Origin: CAG-390 sp045636385
Lineage (GTDB): Bacteria > Bacillota > Clostridia > Oscillospirales > CAG-272
Assembly: GCA_045636385.1 (NCBI GenBank)
Contig: JAZTXK010000012.1
Coordinates: forward strand, 1 to 31,061
Length of the DNA: 31,061 nt
Direction of reading: 5' to 3'
Shown here piece by piece: positions 8,293 to 15,893 of this stretch (positions are counted from its first letter, which is position 1; each line of letters begins with the position of its first letter). Position numbers and translations under genes: made by a program. Below the pieces are notes generated by a model, which searched no databases, was not told the DNA's origin, and worked only from the letters and a program-made list of their open reading frames with translations.

Positions 8293-8703
8293 TTATAACT
8301 TTTCTAAAGATAAGGCACTGTTTAACAGCAAAAGCAGCTCAAGTACGCTTCTGAAGCGTTCCTCTTGCTTTCCCTCGTGCCAATATACCGAGCCCTGCCA
8401 GCTTGCGTTCTGACGGAAAAGGATCTTCAGAGAGAACGTGGCGAGCTTTCCGTCCTTGCGCTCGATTTGTGTTCTCTCGACAACCGGACGCTCCTCAATG
8501 GGATGAAACAACCGCTTGCAGGAATAGGATTGAGGATGATTTTTCTCTCCTAACACGGTTTCCATATTTAACAGAAGATCGATCGTACTTTGGAAGGAAA
8601 GACCGTCGGTATAAGAAGAGTTGTATAAGCGTCCCGAAAGACACTTATCTTTATATTCATCTACACATATTATAGTAGTATCAAAAATTCCTTCTTGGTA
8701 CAT
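8293..8703 (-). CDS. Small soluble protein of unknown function, co-regulated with the VWA proteins
   Basis: A 136-aa protein without signal peptide or membrane helix; the function was not recognised. The start at 8703 (MYQEGIFDTTI) is chosen because AAAGGAG lies 8 bp upstream; an upstream in-frame ATG at 8769 lies inside the promoter block and is rejected. The protein seems to contain two related halves: GRLYN...LSFQSTIDLLLNMETVL and GSVYW...ERFRSVLELLLLLNSAL, each a strand followed by a leucine-rich helix, with RQNASWQG just before the second. It is a lone gene lying between two large surface-protein genes and carries the same 41-bp promoter block, so a role linked to them (regulation, quality control or export) is plausible but only inferred. 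No clear terminator is seen after it. Confidence 0.8.
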   Translation of the reverse strand: MYQEGIFDTTIICVDEYKDKCLSGRLYNSSYTDGLSFQSTIDLLLNMETVLGEKNHPQSYSCKRLFHPIEERPVVERTQIERKDGKLATFSLKILFRQNASWQGSVYWHEGKQEERFRSVLELLLLLNSALSLEKL

Positions 8704-8743
8704 AACATATGCTCCTTTTATATATTTTAATAATATTCCGATT

Positions 8744-8784
8744 AATATTATATAGCTTGACGGTGACATTATCGGTCACATTTT
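8744..8784 (-). promoter_or_regulatory. Shared 41-bp promoter/operator block, copy 2 (136-aa gene)
   Basis: On the minus strand: GTGACCGAT and GTCACCGTC start 12 bp apart, then 6 nt, then TATAAT (8747-8752). It aligns gap-free with the blocks at 8223-8263 and 12113-12153 and is the most diverged copy, mainly in the second repeat. The expected leader is about 37 nt. Confidence 0.82.
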
Positions 8785-8818
8785 ACTTTAAATCGAAAAA
8801 TTTACAAAATAGTAAAAA

Positions 8819-8848
8819 GAAAGAGCCCGGCGTAAGCCGAGCTCTTTC
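8819..8848 (-). terminator. Terminator of the double-VWA protein gene
   Basis: GAAAGAGC pairs with GCTCTTTC, one mismatch follows, then CGGC pairs with GCCG around a GTAA loop. Read on the minus strand it is followed by TTTTTAC. It lies 55 bp past the stop at 8903 and just ahead of the next gene's promoter. Confidence 0.87.
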
Positions 8849-8902
8849 GGATATTTAATTGTTTACTAATCCGAAAAACATTCGGGGAAGTGAAGCTTTT
8901 GA

Positions 8903-11900
8903 TTAGTTATCGAGAATAAGTGTAACAGTTTCGGTGGTTACAGAGTTGCCGAACTGGTCGGAAACTACACAGTAAACCTGATGCTCATCGTAACAGCCGC
9001 GCATAACAGCCTGATAGGTATCGTCCTTAAAGCTGGACTCGGAGAAATCATCGCTGCCAAGGCTCTTGTAGTACCAGGTGTAGGTCAGGTTGTCGCCTTC
9101 AGCTACAACGGTAACGGATGCTACTTCGCCGATTGCTACGACAAGGTTGGTGGAGAGAGCGGAGAACTTGAGAGCCTTTGCGGTAGACGGTACAAGCTTA
9201 TCTGTTTCAACAGCAGTGAAGAAATTCTCTGCCATCACATAGTTGCCGTTATCATCAATAAGATTGAAGAGGAGTGTGGCCTCATCCTGTCCTGAAAGTT
9301 TCGCCATATGGTCCATAAAGCTGTGTCCAAGCTGGATAGAGGGAGTTACTTTCTGATATTCCATATAAGGCGAGTAGTTCTGATAATTTACGGACTCGCT
9401 GCAGAGAGCTTGGCAGGTATAACCAGCCTCTACCATTGCAGCATAAGCGTAGTATGCCTCATACTGAGCGCGCTCGTAGCTGAGAGCATGCTGAGGATTG
9501 GTTTTTTCGCTGATACCTGCGTGACCGGAGTTAGTCAGAGGATTCATGATCCAACCGAAGCGGCTGGAAGCGAGACCAAGATCCTTTGCATCCTTGTTGT
9601 TTGCATTGTAGAAGGTATTGAACCACTGAGGATCGTTTACATTATAAGCGTCGGTGAAGCTGTAAGCGTAGGTATCGCCGTCTGCTTCAACCCACTTTTC
9701 AACGTCTGCCCAGTAAGCAGCAAAATCGTTATTGTATGATGTGGGAACTCTATACAGAGAAGTGTGCTGTCCGCGCTGAGACTGCCAGAGGTAGTGACCC
9801 CAGTAGTAGTAGGTTTTGCCCTTGAGGTTGATCTTGTTTACGATAGTGGTGGGAACGCCGTCTGCGTTATCGTAGTTGTAGGTACGACCGGTAGCGATTA
9901 CGTAGAAGAACTTGTTGTTTGCGGGAACAGAGGTATCTGCATCAAGCATTTCCTTAGCTGCTACGATATTACCATGGAGGTTGGTAGGACCAGCGGGCAT
10001 TGAGATGATCTTGTTAAGGCCGTCAGCAATAACTGTTGCGTAGTTGTCCTTGGTAAGAACTGTGAGAGGAAGAGCTACGTCATCATAGTGCTCAACGGCT
10101 ACGAGACCGAGCTTAACGTTGATGCCATCGTCTATGAGAGGCTTAACGAGAGTGTGGATAGAGTCTACTGTTTTCTTCTTATTTGCGATGCCTGCGCCGA
10201 GAGCGATAACGATGTCAACGTCGAAGGGGCTTACTTCGTATTCAACGAAAGGTACGGGGAAGTGCTGGGGGTCGCCGTCATTGCCGTAGCTGTCAATGGG
10301 GTAGAGAGTAGCGGAGTTGTTGGTGGGAACGGTGTATTCGCCTGCATCTTCCTTCTTTTCGGTAAGTTGAAGTTTGTAGGTCAAAGATGCTCTATTTTCC
10401 ATAGAAACATTTTCACCGAAGGTCCAAACGAAACGCTCGGTGGTTTCGCCGTCGCCGTAGTAGTAGTCAAGCCAGAAGGTAGGCTCAGCTGCAAGATTCC
10501 ACATCTCTTTGATTGTGAACTGATAAGAAGCGGTAGCTCCTTCCTTGGCTTCGATTCGTTCAGTTGTATACTCGTTTCCACCAACTACCAGCTTGATGGT
10601 CTCAGCGTCCTGAATAAATTCGAAGTTGCCGTTTTCATTCTTACCGATGAAGTCTTCAACGGTTGAACCAACGGAGCAGGAATAGATAATTTCCTTGTGG
10701 ATGGGATCGAAATAATTTTCAGTTTGGCTGTATCTAGGAGACGTGCCACCAGCCATCATATCCATGAAGCAATCACCGAAATATTTAACGGTCTCACTGC
10801 TCACATATTTATTTCCACCCATATAGGTAGTAATAGCATAGCAGTGTGTACCTTCTGCTCTTAACTCTTCGTAAATTTTATAAGAGTCATACATAGAGCG
10901 CTCGTAGTTGATGGCGTGTGCGGCCTTCTTTGCGTTGGCAGTATCGCCAGTAGGATTGGTCAAACCGTAGATGCCGGGGAAGTGGGGCAGTGCTTTTTCT
11001 GCAGCAGCAGCAGCATACTTAGGAACCAAGATTGTTAAACCCTGACGGTAGCTAGAGTTGTTGTTGGGTGCTTTTTGCACATTGTTTTGTACTGCGGTGC
11101 CGTTGACTATATCAGTTGCATAATACATCTCTTCGTAGGTGGTGGGAACAAATTCTCCATTCTCATCCTTATATCCAAGAGTGAAAACGTAGTCATCGCC
11201 ATCAGCCTTAACCCATTTTTGGATGAGACCCCAATACGTATCCCAACTCCAATTAAAGGGAACTCGCATACCCTGACCGGGATAAGTTGTACCGGTGGCA
11301 CCGTTACGGGTTCCAATATAGTACATCTGACCCCAAGTATAATTTCCATGGTAGTCAGTACCGACAATAGTAGCCGCATTTCCGTTTTCATCATCAAATG
11401 TCCAGCTATAGCCAGTAGACATCATAATCAAGTGCTTGCGATCAGCAGGTACGCTGTTGTCTGCATCAAGCATGTCCTTTGCGGTCTGCAAGGCACTTTC
11501 CATATTAACATGGATACCGTTTTCATTCAGTTTTTCGTCTGTATACTTCTGAAGAGCATCCTCGATAACCTGATCCATATTGTCTTCAGTCAGAACTGTC
11601 AGGGGCAGAACAGTTTCTCGTTCTGTAGAGTTTTCGAAACATACTATACCTAACTTAAGTTTAGCATCGCTGCCCTCAAACTCTTGGAGAAGAGTCTGCA
11701 TTGTGTTTTTTAGATAGGACAGCATGTTTTTAGAAGCAGCAACGCCGGAGCCCATAACGAACACGATGTCAGCACCAACGCCAGTCATCGTACCGGGAAC
11801 GGTGAGAGTAACGTCTGTCTGATCGTTTTCATCGAGACCGTTAGCCGTCTTGTCAATAGGCCAAGCTGCTTTGGGATCAATAGCAGCATCGGGAGCGGAT

Positions 11901-11983
11901 TCAATTGCGAATGCCGGAACGGTGCCGAGGCACATTACGAATGCCAGCAGTGCGCAAAGAACTTTGGTGAATTTTTTTGCCAT
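8903..11983 (-). CDS. Secreted protein with two degenerate VWA-like domains
   Basis: A 1026-aa protein with a signal peptide (1-26, ending VPAFA), a first VWA-like domain (from about residue 71), the same beta domain as its neighbour (FWLDYYYGDGETTERFVWTFGENVS), a second VWA-like domain (from about residue 588) and a C-terminal Ig-like module (LTYTWYYKSLGSDDFSESSF...VTLILDN). It ends without a sorting signal, membrane helix or wall-binding repeat, so it is either released or held by a partner. Both VWA domains lack DxSxS (MGSGV at 77-81, LGAGI near 594). The second VWA is closer to the neighbouring protein's VWA (shared TYYYWGHYLWQSQRG) than to the first one here. AAAGGAG 9 bp upstream sets the start. 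It shares the 41-bp promoter block with the genes at 5168 and 8293. Confidence 0.92.
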   Translation of the reverse strand: MAKKFTKVLCALLAFVMCLGTVPAFAIESAPDAAIDPKAAWPIDKTANGLDENDQTDVTLTVPGTMTGVGADIVFVMGSGVAASKNMLSYLKNTMQTLLQEFEGSDAKLKLGIVCFENSTERETVLPLTVLTEDNMDQVIEDALQKYTDEKLNENGIHVNMESALQTAKDMLDADNSVPADRKHLIMMSTGYSWTFDDENGNAATIVGTDYHGNYTWGQMYYIGTRNGATGTTYPGQGMRVPFNWSWDTYWGLIQKWVKADGDDYVFTLGYKDENGEFVPTTYEEMYYATDIVNGTAVQNNVQKAPNNNSSYRQGLTILVPKYAAAAAEKALPHFPGIYGLTNPTGDTANAKKAAHAINYERSMYDSYKIYEELRAEGTHCYAITTYMGGNKYVSSETVKYFGDCFMDMMAGGTSPRYSQTENYFDPIHKEIIYSCSVGSTVEDFIGKNENGNFEFIQDAETIKLVVGGNEYTTERIEAKEGATASYQFTIKEMWNLAAEPTFWLDYYYGDGETTERFVWTFGENVSMENRASLTYKLQLTEKKEDAGEYTVPTNNSATLYPIDSYGNDGDPQHFPVPFVEYEVSPFDVDIVIALGAGIANKKKTVDSIHTLVKPLIDDGINVKLGLVAVEHYDDVALPLTVLTKDNYATVIADGLNKIISMPAGPTNLHGNIVAAKEMLDADTSVPANNKFFYVIATGRTYNYDNADGVPTTIVNKINLKGKTYYYWGHYLWQSQRGQHTSLYRVPTSYNNDFAAYWADVEKWVEADGDTYAYSFTDAYNVNDPQWFNTFYNANNKDAKDLGLASSRFGWIMNPLTNSGHAGISEKTNPQHALSYERAQYEAYYAYAAMVEAGYTCQALCSESVNYQNYSPYMEYQKVTPSIQLGHSFMDHMAKLSGQDEATLLFNLIDDNGNYVMAENFFTAVETDKLVPSTAKALKFSALSTNLVVAIGEVASVTVVAEGDNLTYTWYYKSLGSDDFSESSFKDDTYQAVMRGCYDEHQVYCVVSDQFGNSVTTETVTLILDN

Positions 11984-12112
11984 GTCATTGTTCTCCTTTG
12001 GAAATTTTTATTTTAATTTATGACAATCGTTATTTAGCGCGGAATTTTGAGGTTTTCCGCTTTTTTCGCCGCGTCTGAACGGTCATGCGCAGGCGGCTTT
12101 TGAGTTGATGTC

Positions 12113-12153
12113 AATATTATATAACTTATCGGTTACAAAACGAGTTATATTTT
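12113..12153 (-). promoter_or_regulatory. Shared 41-bp promoter/operator block, copy 3 (double-VWA protein)
   Basis: On the minus strand: ATAACTCGT and GTAACCGAT start 12 bp apart, then 6 nt, then TATAAT (12116-12121). It aligns gap-free with the other two copies, including the AAAAT at the upstream edge and ATT after the -10 box. The leader to ATG 11983 is about 125 nt, longer than for the other two genes. Confidence 0.85.
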
Positions 12154-12277
12154 GTCTTCTATTCAATATTTTTTTTGAAAATATAAGACTTTTTCTATTT
12201 GTTGGCATTTTATTTACGGCAGTTGATTTTTGGTGTTCCGAATAATCCGTTTTGGGTATTATTGTATTTTATTAATA

Positions 12278-12311
12278 AAAACCTCCCGATTCGCTTGAAT
12301 CGGGAGGTTTT
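12278..12311 (-). terminator. Terminator of the trmN6-HAD-ttcA-hydrolase operon
   Basis: A 15-bp perfect stem (12278-12292 with 12297-12311) and 4-nt loop, followed on the minus strand by TTTTTATT, 18 bp beyond the stop at 12330. Confidence 0.92.
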
Positions 12312-12329
12312 CATCCTATTATATTATAT

Positions 12330-13343
12330 TCAGTTGAATTTCTTGAAGTTCGCCTCTCGGATCGCGTCGAAGTGGCGGGAGCGGACTCGGCGGAAGGCTT
12401 CGCAGGTGGCTGCCCACGCGCGCTCGCAGCATTCGCTCTTATACGTGTTCGATTCGCTTCCGCGGAATGCCCAGGTGATGAGGGTGCGCGCGCCCGCATC
12501 GTATGCGGCGTCGGCGGCGATGATGATCTCGTCCTCCTTACCGTGGGGAATATCGTAGCCCTGGATCCAGATGTGATTCTGCTTGCCGAGGGCGTCGGTT
12601 TCCGCGATGATCTGCTTGGTCGACTTGTAAACGTACTCGTAAGGATCGCGCTTGCCGCTCTTGGGATGCCAATAGGGATCGATACCGAAATCGCCCAGCG
12701 CAGGTATCGTCATTATCTGCTTTGCGTAATCAAGTGTGTGGAGCATTACGCAAACGCTGTTTTCGATGCCCATTGACGCCGCGTATGAGCAGACGGTGTC
12801 GAAATAGGTGAGAAGGGAATTGATCCTGAACTCCTTCATCTCCTCGGTCATTTCGTTCGGCATTGGATGACCGTACTTTTCCTCAAAGAGCTTTTGGCAG
12901 GTCGGACAGCAGCAGGAGAAAAGCTCGCCCTTCTGCTTGAAGTGGGGCTCGTCCCAGAAGATCTTCTTGCCGCCGAAGGATGCGACGGCTTCGATCCAAT
13001 TCTTTGTGAAAGCGACGAAGGCGGGCGCGTTGTAGCAGGCGGAAACGGGGTCGATCGAGCCGTCCGAATATACCTGATGCGCCTCGGGGTGGTACTGAAG
13101 GAAGTGCGACTTGTCGCCGGGAGGGCCTCCGATGCCCCAGTTATCGATCCAGACCTCAAGACCGTTGTATTCCGAGATCTTGCAGATCTCATTCATAACG
13201 CCGAGGTGGCGGTCCCAGTCGTTGTGCGAGAACATATGAACGACGACGTCCATATTCTGGTGCGCCATTTCTGCCATATCGTCGGCAACGTGGCGAAGGA
13301 TTCGGTTGCCGTGGTATGCGGCGCCGGTTCTGATTCTTTCCAT
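12330..13343 (-). CDS. Putative TIM-barrel glycoside-hydrolase-like protein
   Basis: A 337-aa cytoplasmic protein without a signal peptide. It has the feel of a TIM barrel: strand-loop patterns such as MDVVVHMFSHNDW, GLEVWIDNWGIGG, GGKKIFWDEPHF (Asp131-Glu132, candidate acid), NSVCVMLHT, DFGIDPYWH, HIWIQGYDIP and ARTLITWAF. After the WDEPHF strand there is a CCCPTC cluster (Cys144-146 and Cys149) followed by LFEEKYG, which could bind a metal or FeS cluster. This arrangement of an acidic active-site loop followed by C-x-C-x-x-C occurs in uncharacterised glycosidase-like families; the substrate is unknown. AAAGGAG 8 bp upstream sets the start. It is the last gene of a tight operon, 11 bp after ttcA. 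Confidence 0.75.
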   Translation of the reverse strand: MERIRTGAAYHGNRILRHVADDMAEMAHQNMDVVVHMFSHNDWDRHLGVMNEICKISEYNGLEVWIDNWGIGGPPGDKSHFLQYHPEAHQVYSDGSIDPVSACYNAPAFVAFTKNWIEAVASFGGKKIFWDEPHFKQKGELFSCCCPTCQKLFEEKYGHPMPNEMTEEMKEFRINSLLTYFDTVCSYAASMGIENSVCVMLHTLDYAKQIMTIPALGDFGIDPYWHPKSGKRDPYEYVYKSTKQIIAETDALGKQNHIWIQGYDIPHGKEDEIIIAADAAYDAGARTLITWAFRGSESNTYKSECCERAWAATCEAFRRVRSRHFDAIREANFKKFN

Positions 13344-13354
13344 AGCGTACTCCT

Positions 13355-14119
13355 TTATTCGTCGTTTTCTTCGTATGCTTTGTAACCCTGCATCTTTGAG
13401 AGGGGCTTGAAGCCGTCGATCTCGCCGCGCTGTATCGCACCGAAGATGCGGTAGCGCAGACCCTTGTTATTGCGCTCGATCGAGGCGAGAAGCTGCTTCA
13501 TATTCTCGCGCTCGGTGTTGCCGTCCGCGGGGCAGGTCGATGTGACCACGGGAAGCTCTGTCTTGGACGCGAAATAGCGGACGTCCTTTTCGGGCATATA
13601 GATGAGGGGGCGGATGACGGTTATATCCATTCTTGACAGATATGTAACGGGCGAGAACGTGCCGATTCTGCCCTCAAAAAAGAGGTTGAGCATAAAGGTT
13701 TCCACAACGTCATCAAAGTGGTGCCCGAGGGCAACCTTATTACACTTTTCCTCGACCGCCGCGGTGTTCAGCGCGCCTCGGCGCATTTTGGCACAAAGTG
13801 AGCAGGGATTCGGCTCCTTGCGGACGTTGAAGATGATATTTGAGATCTCGGTCTTGACGATCTTATATTCGACCCCGAGCTCCTCGCAGTATTTGGCAAC
13901 TCCCGAAAAATCCATTCCCTCGAGTCCCATATCAATGCTCAGGGCGAGGATGTCGAATTTTTTAGGATAAAATCTGCGAAGACCCGCAAGTGCGGTCAGA
14001 AGAGCAAGCGAATCCTTGCCTCCCGAGATACCGACGGCAATTTTGTCGCCGTCTTCGATCATTCCGTAATCGTCAACTGCGCGGCGCGCGTAGCTGAGAA
14101 GTCTTTTGGTGTCGCTCAT
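13355..14119 (-). CDS. ttcA: TtcA-family tRNA thiolation ATPase
   Basis: A 254-aa N-type ATP pyrophosphatase of the TtcA group, which puts sulfur on C32 of tRNA using an FeS cluster. The PP-loop is SGGKDS (residues 32-37). The cluster-binding cysteines are visible as CSLC (Cys106, Cys109) within KEPNPCSLCAKMRRGAL and as Cys196 in STCPADG. GHHFDDVVETFML is the typical TtcA/TilS helix. The overlap with the upstream HAD gene is 4 bp (ATGA), so the two are translationally coupled. A different member of the TtcA/TusE-independent thiolase group is possible, so the exact tRNA target is inferred. Confidence 0.85.
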   Translation of the reverse strand: MSDTKRLLSYARRAVDDYGMIEDGDKIAVGISGGKDSLALLTALAGLRRFYPKKFDILALSIDMGLEGMDFSGVAKYCEELGVEYKIVKTEISNIIFNVRKEPNPCSLCAKMRRGALNTAAVEEKCNKVALGHHFDDVVETFMLNLFFEGRIGTFSPVTYLSRMDITVIRPLIYMPEKDVRYFASKTELPVVTSTCPADGNTERENMKQLLASIERNNKGLRYRIFGAIQRGEIDGFKPLSKMQGYKAYEENDE

Positions 14120-14778
14120 TCGAAGAGATACCTTTCAAGCTCCGCCGTGTCGTAAAAAACGAGGTCGGCGTTATTTTTCATAAATTCGCGGCAAAGACGG
14201 CTCGGCTGTGCCCAAAGCGCGGCGGCGAATTTTACACCCGCGTTCTTTGCCATATCAAAGCCGTGCTTCAGATCGTCGATAACGATGATGTCGGATAGCT
14301 CAAGTGAGTATTTTTCGGCAATGTCGAAAACGGGGAAGGGATGAGGCTTGCGACGTCCCTCGCCCGCATCCCAGCCGTAAACGGCATCGGGCGCGGAATT
14401 GAAATTTGCTTTCCAATCGCGCAAGATGTTGTCGGATTCCGAATGCGAAACGGTGCAAACGATACCGCCCGCCGCGCGGTGGCGTTCGATTATCCTTCCC
14501 ATACCCTCGCAGGCGTGAGGAACGATATTCGCGACGAATCGCTTCCAATTATTATATTCATATTTCATTTCGTCCGCGTCGAGCGCGAGGATCTCCGTGC
14601 AGTAATCGAAAAATCCGGGATCGAAGCAGGCGTCCATAAATTCCTCGTATTCGGGCTTGACGTCGGGACGCAGATGCGAGAGTGTATCGAGAAGCGCGGG
14701 GTAGTTGACCTCGGCGGTAGAGTTGACAGTCGTGTCGTCGTGGTCAAGGATTATACATTTATATTTCAGTTTGGGCAT
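14116..14778 (-). CDS. HAD-superfamily phosphatase (phosphoglycolate phosphatase-like)
   Basis: A 220-aa HAD hydrolase. Motif I is DHDDT with nucleophile Asp12 and acid Asp14; motif II is the Ser/Thr in CTVSHSES; motif III is the Lys in RRKPHPF; motif IV is IIVIDDLKHG. The helical cap between motifs I and II is the C1 type seen in phosphoglycolate phosphatase-like enzymes. The substrate cannot be told from the sequence. AAAGG lies just upstream of the ATG. It sits 9 bp after trmN6 and overlaps ttcA by 4 bp. Confidence 0.85.
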   Translation of the reverse strand: MPKLKYKCIILDHDDTTVNSTAEVNYPALLDTLSHLRPDVKPEYEEFMDACFDPGFFDYCTEILALDADEMKYEYNNWKRFVANIVPHACEGMGRIIERHRAAGGIVCTVSHSESDNILRDWKANFNSAPDAVYGWDAGEGRRKPHPFPVFDIAEKYSLELSDIIVIDDLKHGFDMAKNAGVKFAAALWAQPSRLCREFMKNNADLVFYDTAELERYLFE

Positions 14779-14787
14779 AAAGTACCT

Positions 14788-15543
14788 TTAAACGTCAAAA
14801 GACGTTTTTTCGTATATTTTATCTATCCGCTCGGTGCGGATGCGGGGGTTGACGATCTCGTCGGTGTATAGGAAGAGGGGCGGCTCGTATTCAAGAAGCG
14901 GAGCGCCGCCGAATTTCGCCTCTACGAGGACGAAGGCTGGCTTGGATTTGGTATCAGCATAGACCGTGCAGATCTTCTTGGGCTCGAGTCTTGCGGCTCT
15001 CATTGCGCAGAAAAGATCGACGAGTCGGTCGGGGCGGTAAACGCAGACGAAAGTGCCTCCGTATTTGAGAAGCCTTGCCGCCGCGGCGCAGAAATCTCCG
15101 ATTCCGCCATGGATCTCGTGGCGCGCCGATTGACGGATCGAGTCGGGACTTTCGGGACCGGGGTGCGCGAAATAGGGCGGGTTCGAGAAAACACAGTCGA
15201 ATTCGCCACCGAGCTGATCTGCACGCGCCTCACGGATGTCGATATTATGAACCGTCATACGGTCGCCAAGGGCGTTGAGATCGACGTTTCTCACGGCGAG
15301 GTCGGCGCTTTCCTTTTCGATCTCGAGCGAGGCGACGTGGTCGAACTTCTCAAAAGCCGCCGCAAGCAGGCTGACAACACCCGTGCCGCACCCAAGCTCG
15401 CAGGCTCTCTTGCCCTTGCGCAACCGCGCGGCGAGAAGATAGGAGTCAGACCCCCACGCCAAACCCTTGCCGTTAGAGATCATACGAACGCGATCACCGA
15501 CGGCGATTATATTTTCGTTTTCCGAAAGATTTATATTTTCCAT
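14788..15543 (-). CDS. trmN6: tRNA1(Val) (adenine37-N6)-methyltransferase family protein
   Basis: A 251-aa class I SAM-dependent methyltransferase. The SAM loop is ELGCGTG (residues 49-55) and the N6-adenine catalytic motif is NPPY (121-124). The N-terminal RVRMISNGKGLAWGSDSYLLA block and overall length fit TrmN6/YfiC (YabB in Bacillus), which makes m6A37 in tRNA-Val. Its position near holB and ricT repeats the order holB-yaaT-yabA-yabB known from Bacillus, which supports the assignment; YabA is not found here. AAGGAAA lies about 11 bp before the ATG. Confidence 0.85.
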   Translation of the reverse strand: MENINLSENENIIAVGDRVRMISNGKGLAWGSDSYLLAARLRKGKRACELGCGTGVVSLLAAAFEKFDHVASLEIEKESADLAVRNVDLNALGDRMTVHNIDIREARADQLGGEFDCVFSNPPYFAHPGPESPDSIRQSARHEIHGGIGDFCAAAARLLKYGGTFVCVYRPDRLVDLFCAMRAARLEPKKICTVYADTKSKPAFVLVEAKFGGAPLLEYEPPLFLYTDEIVNPRIRTERIDKIYEKTSFDV

Positions 15544-15566
15544 AATAAAATTTTCCTTAGCGTCAA

Positions 15567-15594
15567 AAAAAGCGGAGCGTGTACTCCGCTTTTT
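15567..15594 (-). terminator. Terminator after the ferredoxin gene
   Basis: An 11-bp stem (15567-15577 with 15584-15594) and 6-nt loop, followed on the minus strand by a run of seven T. It lies between the ferredoxin stop and the trmN6 start, so trmN6 may be read through or have its own weak promoter. Confidence 0.88.
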
Positions 15595-15612
15595 ATGTTT
15601 GGGCCGAATTAA

Positions 15613-15783
15613 TTACTCAGCCTTGGGAGCCTCAACAGGGCAAGTATCTGCGCAAGAACCGCAGTCAATGCACTTGTCGGGATCGATAACGTACTTGCCG
15701 TCCTGCTCGCTGATAGCCTCAACGGGGCACTCCTCAGCGCAAGCGCCGCAAGCGATGCAATCATCAGTAATCTTGTATGCCAT
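15613..15783 (-). CDS. 2[4Fe-4S] ferredoxin
   Basis: A 56-aa electron carrier starting MAYKITDDCIACGAC. Two complete CxxCxxCxxxCP motifs are visible: Cys9, 12, 15, 19 and Cys38, 41, 44, 48, each followed by Pro-Val-Glu-Ala. This is the classical clostridial bacterial-type ferredoxin. GGAGGTG lies about 6 bp before the ATG, a very strong ribosome site that suits an abundant protein. It has its own terminator and a plausible -10 (TACAAT) upstream, so it is probably monocistronic. A longer overlapping minus-strand frame (15609-15791) is out of frame with the cysteine motifs and is not the gene. Confidence 0.95.
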   Translation of the reverse strand: MAYKITDDCIACGACAEECPVEAISEQDGKYVIDPDKCIDCGSCADTCPVEAPKAE

Positions 15784-15893
15784 TGTGACACCTCCGTAAG
15801 TTGTTGTGGCTATATTGTATCACAAAATTATCAAAAAGAAAATAGGTTTTGCAAAAAAAGTTTGAAAAATTACAAAAAATTTTTGGAAATGGC

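Larger units (their letters stand above)
11984..12329. other. Intergenic region with a promoter block and a terminator, no gene
   Basis: This 346-bp gap holds the third 41-bp promoter block (12113-12153), a leader of about 125 nt for the double-VWA gene and the terminator of the gene to its right (12278-12311). The leader contains a possible hairpin (GCGGAA...TTCCGC near 12038-12060). It does not match a riboswitch that I recognise. Confidence 0.7.

Noticed and set aside
8703..8769. Upstream start (8769) for the 136-aa gene
   Set aside because: It would place the start codon within the shared promoter block; AAAGGAG fits the ATG at 8703.
11984..12112. Leader of the double-VWA gene as a possible cyclic di-GMP riboswitch
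   Set aside because: Hairpins and a GACGC-like run are present, but the conserved riboswitch core and tetraloop-receptor sequences are missing.
12867..13385. A 172-codon plus-strand frame opposite the hydrolase-like gene
   Set aside because: It overlaps a well-supported gene with ribosome site and operon context, and shows no domain pattern.
15609..15791. A 60-codon minus-strand frame over the ferredoxin
   Set aside because: The other frame at 15613-15783 encodes two perfect CxxCxxCxxxCP motifs with a strong ribosome site, so this frame is a shadow.
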